6,389 bases of DNA from an uncultured Collinsella sp. (lineage in GTDB: Bacteria; Actinomycetota; Coriobacteriia; Coriobacteriales; Coriobacteriaceae). Numbering within the stretch: position 1 is the stretch's first letter; each line of letters opens with the position of its first letter. The stretch spans positions 1 through 6,389 of the forward strand of contig URYT01000110.1 of the NCBI GenBank assembly GCA_900552185.1. The letters are read 5' to 3'. The position numbers and the translations under genes were made by a program. Positions 5,263 through 6,389 of this stretch are shown here, piece after piece. The notes beneath the pieces were generated by a model. The model was not told where the DNA came from, did no database searches, and saw only the letters and a program-made list of their open reading frames with translations.

Positions 5263-5522
5263 TAGTAAGCCTCCGCCGGGTTGGTGGTCAGCTGGTCTTC
5301 TTCGACCAGCTCGGACATGGCATTAACAAGCTCGAGCGTTTCCTGTGCTTCCTGCTCGTCGACAATCTGGATGCCAAAGCCGGCGTGTACGAGAATATAG
5401 TCGCCAACCTGCGCCGTCGGCACGAGTCGCAGCGACACGGGGCGCTCGATGCCCATCATGTCGACGGTGGCCTTGAGGTCGTCGTCGCGTTTGACTACTT
5501 TACCGGGAACGGCAAGGCACAT
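5262..5522 (-). CDS. hypC: [NiFe]-hydrogenase maturation chaperone HypC
   Basis: HypC is a small chaperone of the HypC/HybG/HupF family. It binds the iron with HypD during Fe(CN)2CO assembly and then carries it to the hydrogenase large-subunit precursor. The 86 residues start MCLAVPGKV. Cys2, exposed after removal of Met1, is the iron ligand, and the conserved histidine is H46 in YILVHAGFGIQ (42-52). The body is the expected small beta-barrel, followed by an acidic helical tail (about 54-78). The ATG at 5522 has AGGGGA about 5 bases upstream. It overlaps hypD by one base and follows the hypF remnant after 131 bp. The C-terminal tail beyond about residue 75 is variable in the family and unremarkable. 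Confidence 0.96.
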   Translation of the reverse strand: MCLAVPGKVVKRDDDLKATVDMMGIERPVSLRLVPTAQVGDYILVHAGFGIQIVDEQEAQETLELVNAMSELVEEDQLTTNPAEAY

Positions 5523-5653
5523 ATTGTTCCCCTTTTATACGCTTTGCGCTGGACGGGCGCTCAATAATCCATCAGTTGATGGTAGCGCTCGCGGGCGCTG
5601 CGGGCAAACGCGCTACACCTGTGAGACGGCGGCTTGCGGGCTGGCCGAACAGC
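5523..5653 (-). other. hypF-hypC intergenic region with inverted repeats
   Basis: There is no gene here. CCATCA (5569-5574) and TGATGG (5577-5582) form a tight inverted repeat, followed on the minus strand by ATTATTGA. A second pair, GTAGCGC (from 5582) with GCGCTAC (ending near 5618), encloses GC-rich sequence. The first could be a weak terminator after hypF or a leader structure for hypC. I see no promoter that would preserve the hypC ribosome binding site. Confidence 0.4.
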
Positions 5654-6316
5654 CTACTGCGATGCAACCTGCGCAAGACGAGCGCTTGCGACTGCCGCCT
5701 GACCGTAGGCGATGCAGCCGTCGTTAACGGGCACGGTTTGGGGGATCAAGACAGTGAGACCCATGCTTTTGAGCTCGCGGGTGAGGAGCTGGAGCAAAAG
5801 TCGGTTCATGAACACGCCGCCCGAGAGCGCGACGGTATCGATGCCTTCGCGCGCGCAGATTTCGCGTGCGATTCGTGCCGAAGAGCGCGCGATGGCGATA
5901 TGGAAGTCGAGCGCGAGCCTGTAGGCCGCAGTGCCGGCCCTGGTTCCCTCCAAAAGCGCCTCAATAAGCGATCTGGAGTTTAGAACATGGCAGGCGTCCG
6001 GACGGGATGATTCGGTTACGGAAAAGCCGGCTATATTGCCGGCGGGGCAGGCACTTTCACTGCTGAGTGCGCGCCAGGCGGCAGCCTCAAGCTCGATGGC
6101 GGGTTCGCCCTCGTAGGTTGCCTTGTCGCAGATGCCCAGAATCGCTGCCGCGGCATCAAAGAGACGCCCCATGCTGCTGGTACGCGGGCTGTTGATGCCG
6201 CGCTCGATCATGGTGGCTGTCACGCTGCGCGTTTGCTCGTCGAGGCTGTCCAAAAGCCGAGCGGTACCTGGGTGCTCGAGCAGACCGAGCTCACTGAGCA
6301 GGGCAAAGGCGTTGCG
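5654..6316 (-). pseudogene. hypF: HypF carbamoyltransferase, C-terminal fragment
   Basis: This is the 3' end (220 codons) of hypF, whose normal product is about 750 residues. HypF activates carbamoyl phosphate with ATP and transfers the carbamoyl group to HypE. Conserved C-terminal motifs are intact: SPRTSSMGRLFDAAAAILG (43-61 of the fragment), YEGEPAIELE (68-77), FH (138-139), LSGGVFMN (164-171) and PVNDG (196-200), all from the Kae1/TobZ-like carbamoyltransferase domain. The acylphosphatase, zinc-finger and YrdC-like domains are absent. Upstream, an in-frame TAG (6319-6317) precedes RNAFALL, and homology is lost. The only start inside the frame is a TTG at 6253 with no good ribosome binding site. 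The gene therefore looks truncated in this DNA. An assembly break would give the same picture, so it may be intact in the living strain. Confidence 0.85.
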
Positions 6317-6319
6317 CTA

Positions 6320-6389
6320 TGTACGGAAGATCGCCATGTTTTTTAACTGTGGATGGGATGGAATTTTAAAAATACAATAATTTTTTTAA
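6320..6389. other. AT-rich foreign-looking segment at the right edge
   Basis: Only 20 of these 70 bases are G or C, against clearly GC-rich sequence everywhere else, and the last 29 bases are almost pure A/T. It begins with TGTACGG, directly where hypF homology ends. TGT termini followed by a TCGCCA-type stretch and a T-run recall the ends of some IS21- or IS3-type insertion sequences, but no transposase is visible. It may instead be a recombination junction or low-quality contig-end sequence. I cannot name it with confidence. Confidence 0.4.

Noticed and set aside
4024..5265. Long plus-strand open frame (about 413 codons) opposite hypD and the start of hypE
   Set aside because: Its translation is rich in R, H, A, G and D with no domain, as expected for antisense frames in GC-rich genes. 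The minus strand encodes unmistakable HypD with all conserved cysteines.
5533..5540. Minus-strand TATAAA before hypC as a promoter -10
   Set aside because: A transcript starting the usual distance downstream would begin at or after the hypC ribosome binding site and remove it. The -35 match needs a 19-bp spacer.

Overview
The window looks like chromosomal DNA from a GC-rich, Gram-positive-type anaerobe. Gene content, the lipoprotein style and the intergenic repeats suggest a gut Coriobacteriia member, possibly Collinsella-like. That placement is an inference from recollection of the group, not from a search. It holds two plus-strand genes on the left and a block of minus-strand genes on the right, and the two blocks converge on a repeat-rich spacer.

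Left block (1-1767). After about 360 bases with no supportable gene comes a good sigma-70-type promoter. It drives a monocistronic glucose-type PTS EIIA gene (crr-like, 437-973), which ends in a textbook rho-independent terminator. A second gene (1210-1767) follows with its own ribosome binding site. It encodes a 185-residue secreted lipoprotein of unknown function.

Central spacer (1768-2257). This 490-bp convergent interval contains no gene but is packed with structure. There is a 12-bp perfect hairpin, a ~99-bp imperfect palindrome with ~48-base arms, two copies of a 22-bp direct repeat, and six copies of a 15-bp motif. The six copies strictly alternate in orientation, with start-to-start steps of 33, 29, 33, 29 and 33 bp. 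This array is the most unusual sequence feature of the window.

Right block (minus strand; transcription runs from high to low coordinates). Its order is hypF (3' part only), hypC, hypD, hypE, then a HAD-family phosphatase of the phosphoglycolate phosphatase type. HypF and HypE make the cyanide ligand from carbamoyl phosphate. HypC and HypD form the scaffold on which the Fe(CN)2CO centre of [NiFe]-hydrogenases is assembled. hypC and hypD overlap by one base and hypD starts with GTG. All key cysteines of HypC, HypD and HypE are present. No hydrogenase structural gene and no hypA or hypB lies in the window.

Right edge. Only the last ~220 codons of hypF are present. Homology stops at about 6316-6319, where an in-frame TAG appears and the sequence changes to a 70-base segment with only 20 G/C. 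This could be the end of an inserted mobile element, a recombination junction or an assembly chimera; the window alone cannot decide. I found no convincing evidence of a wholly new biological system. The repeat array and the hypF junction are the parts most worth a second look.
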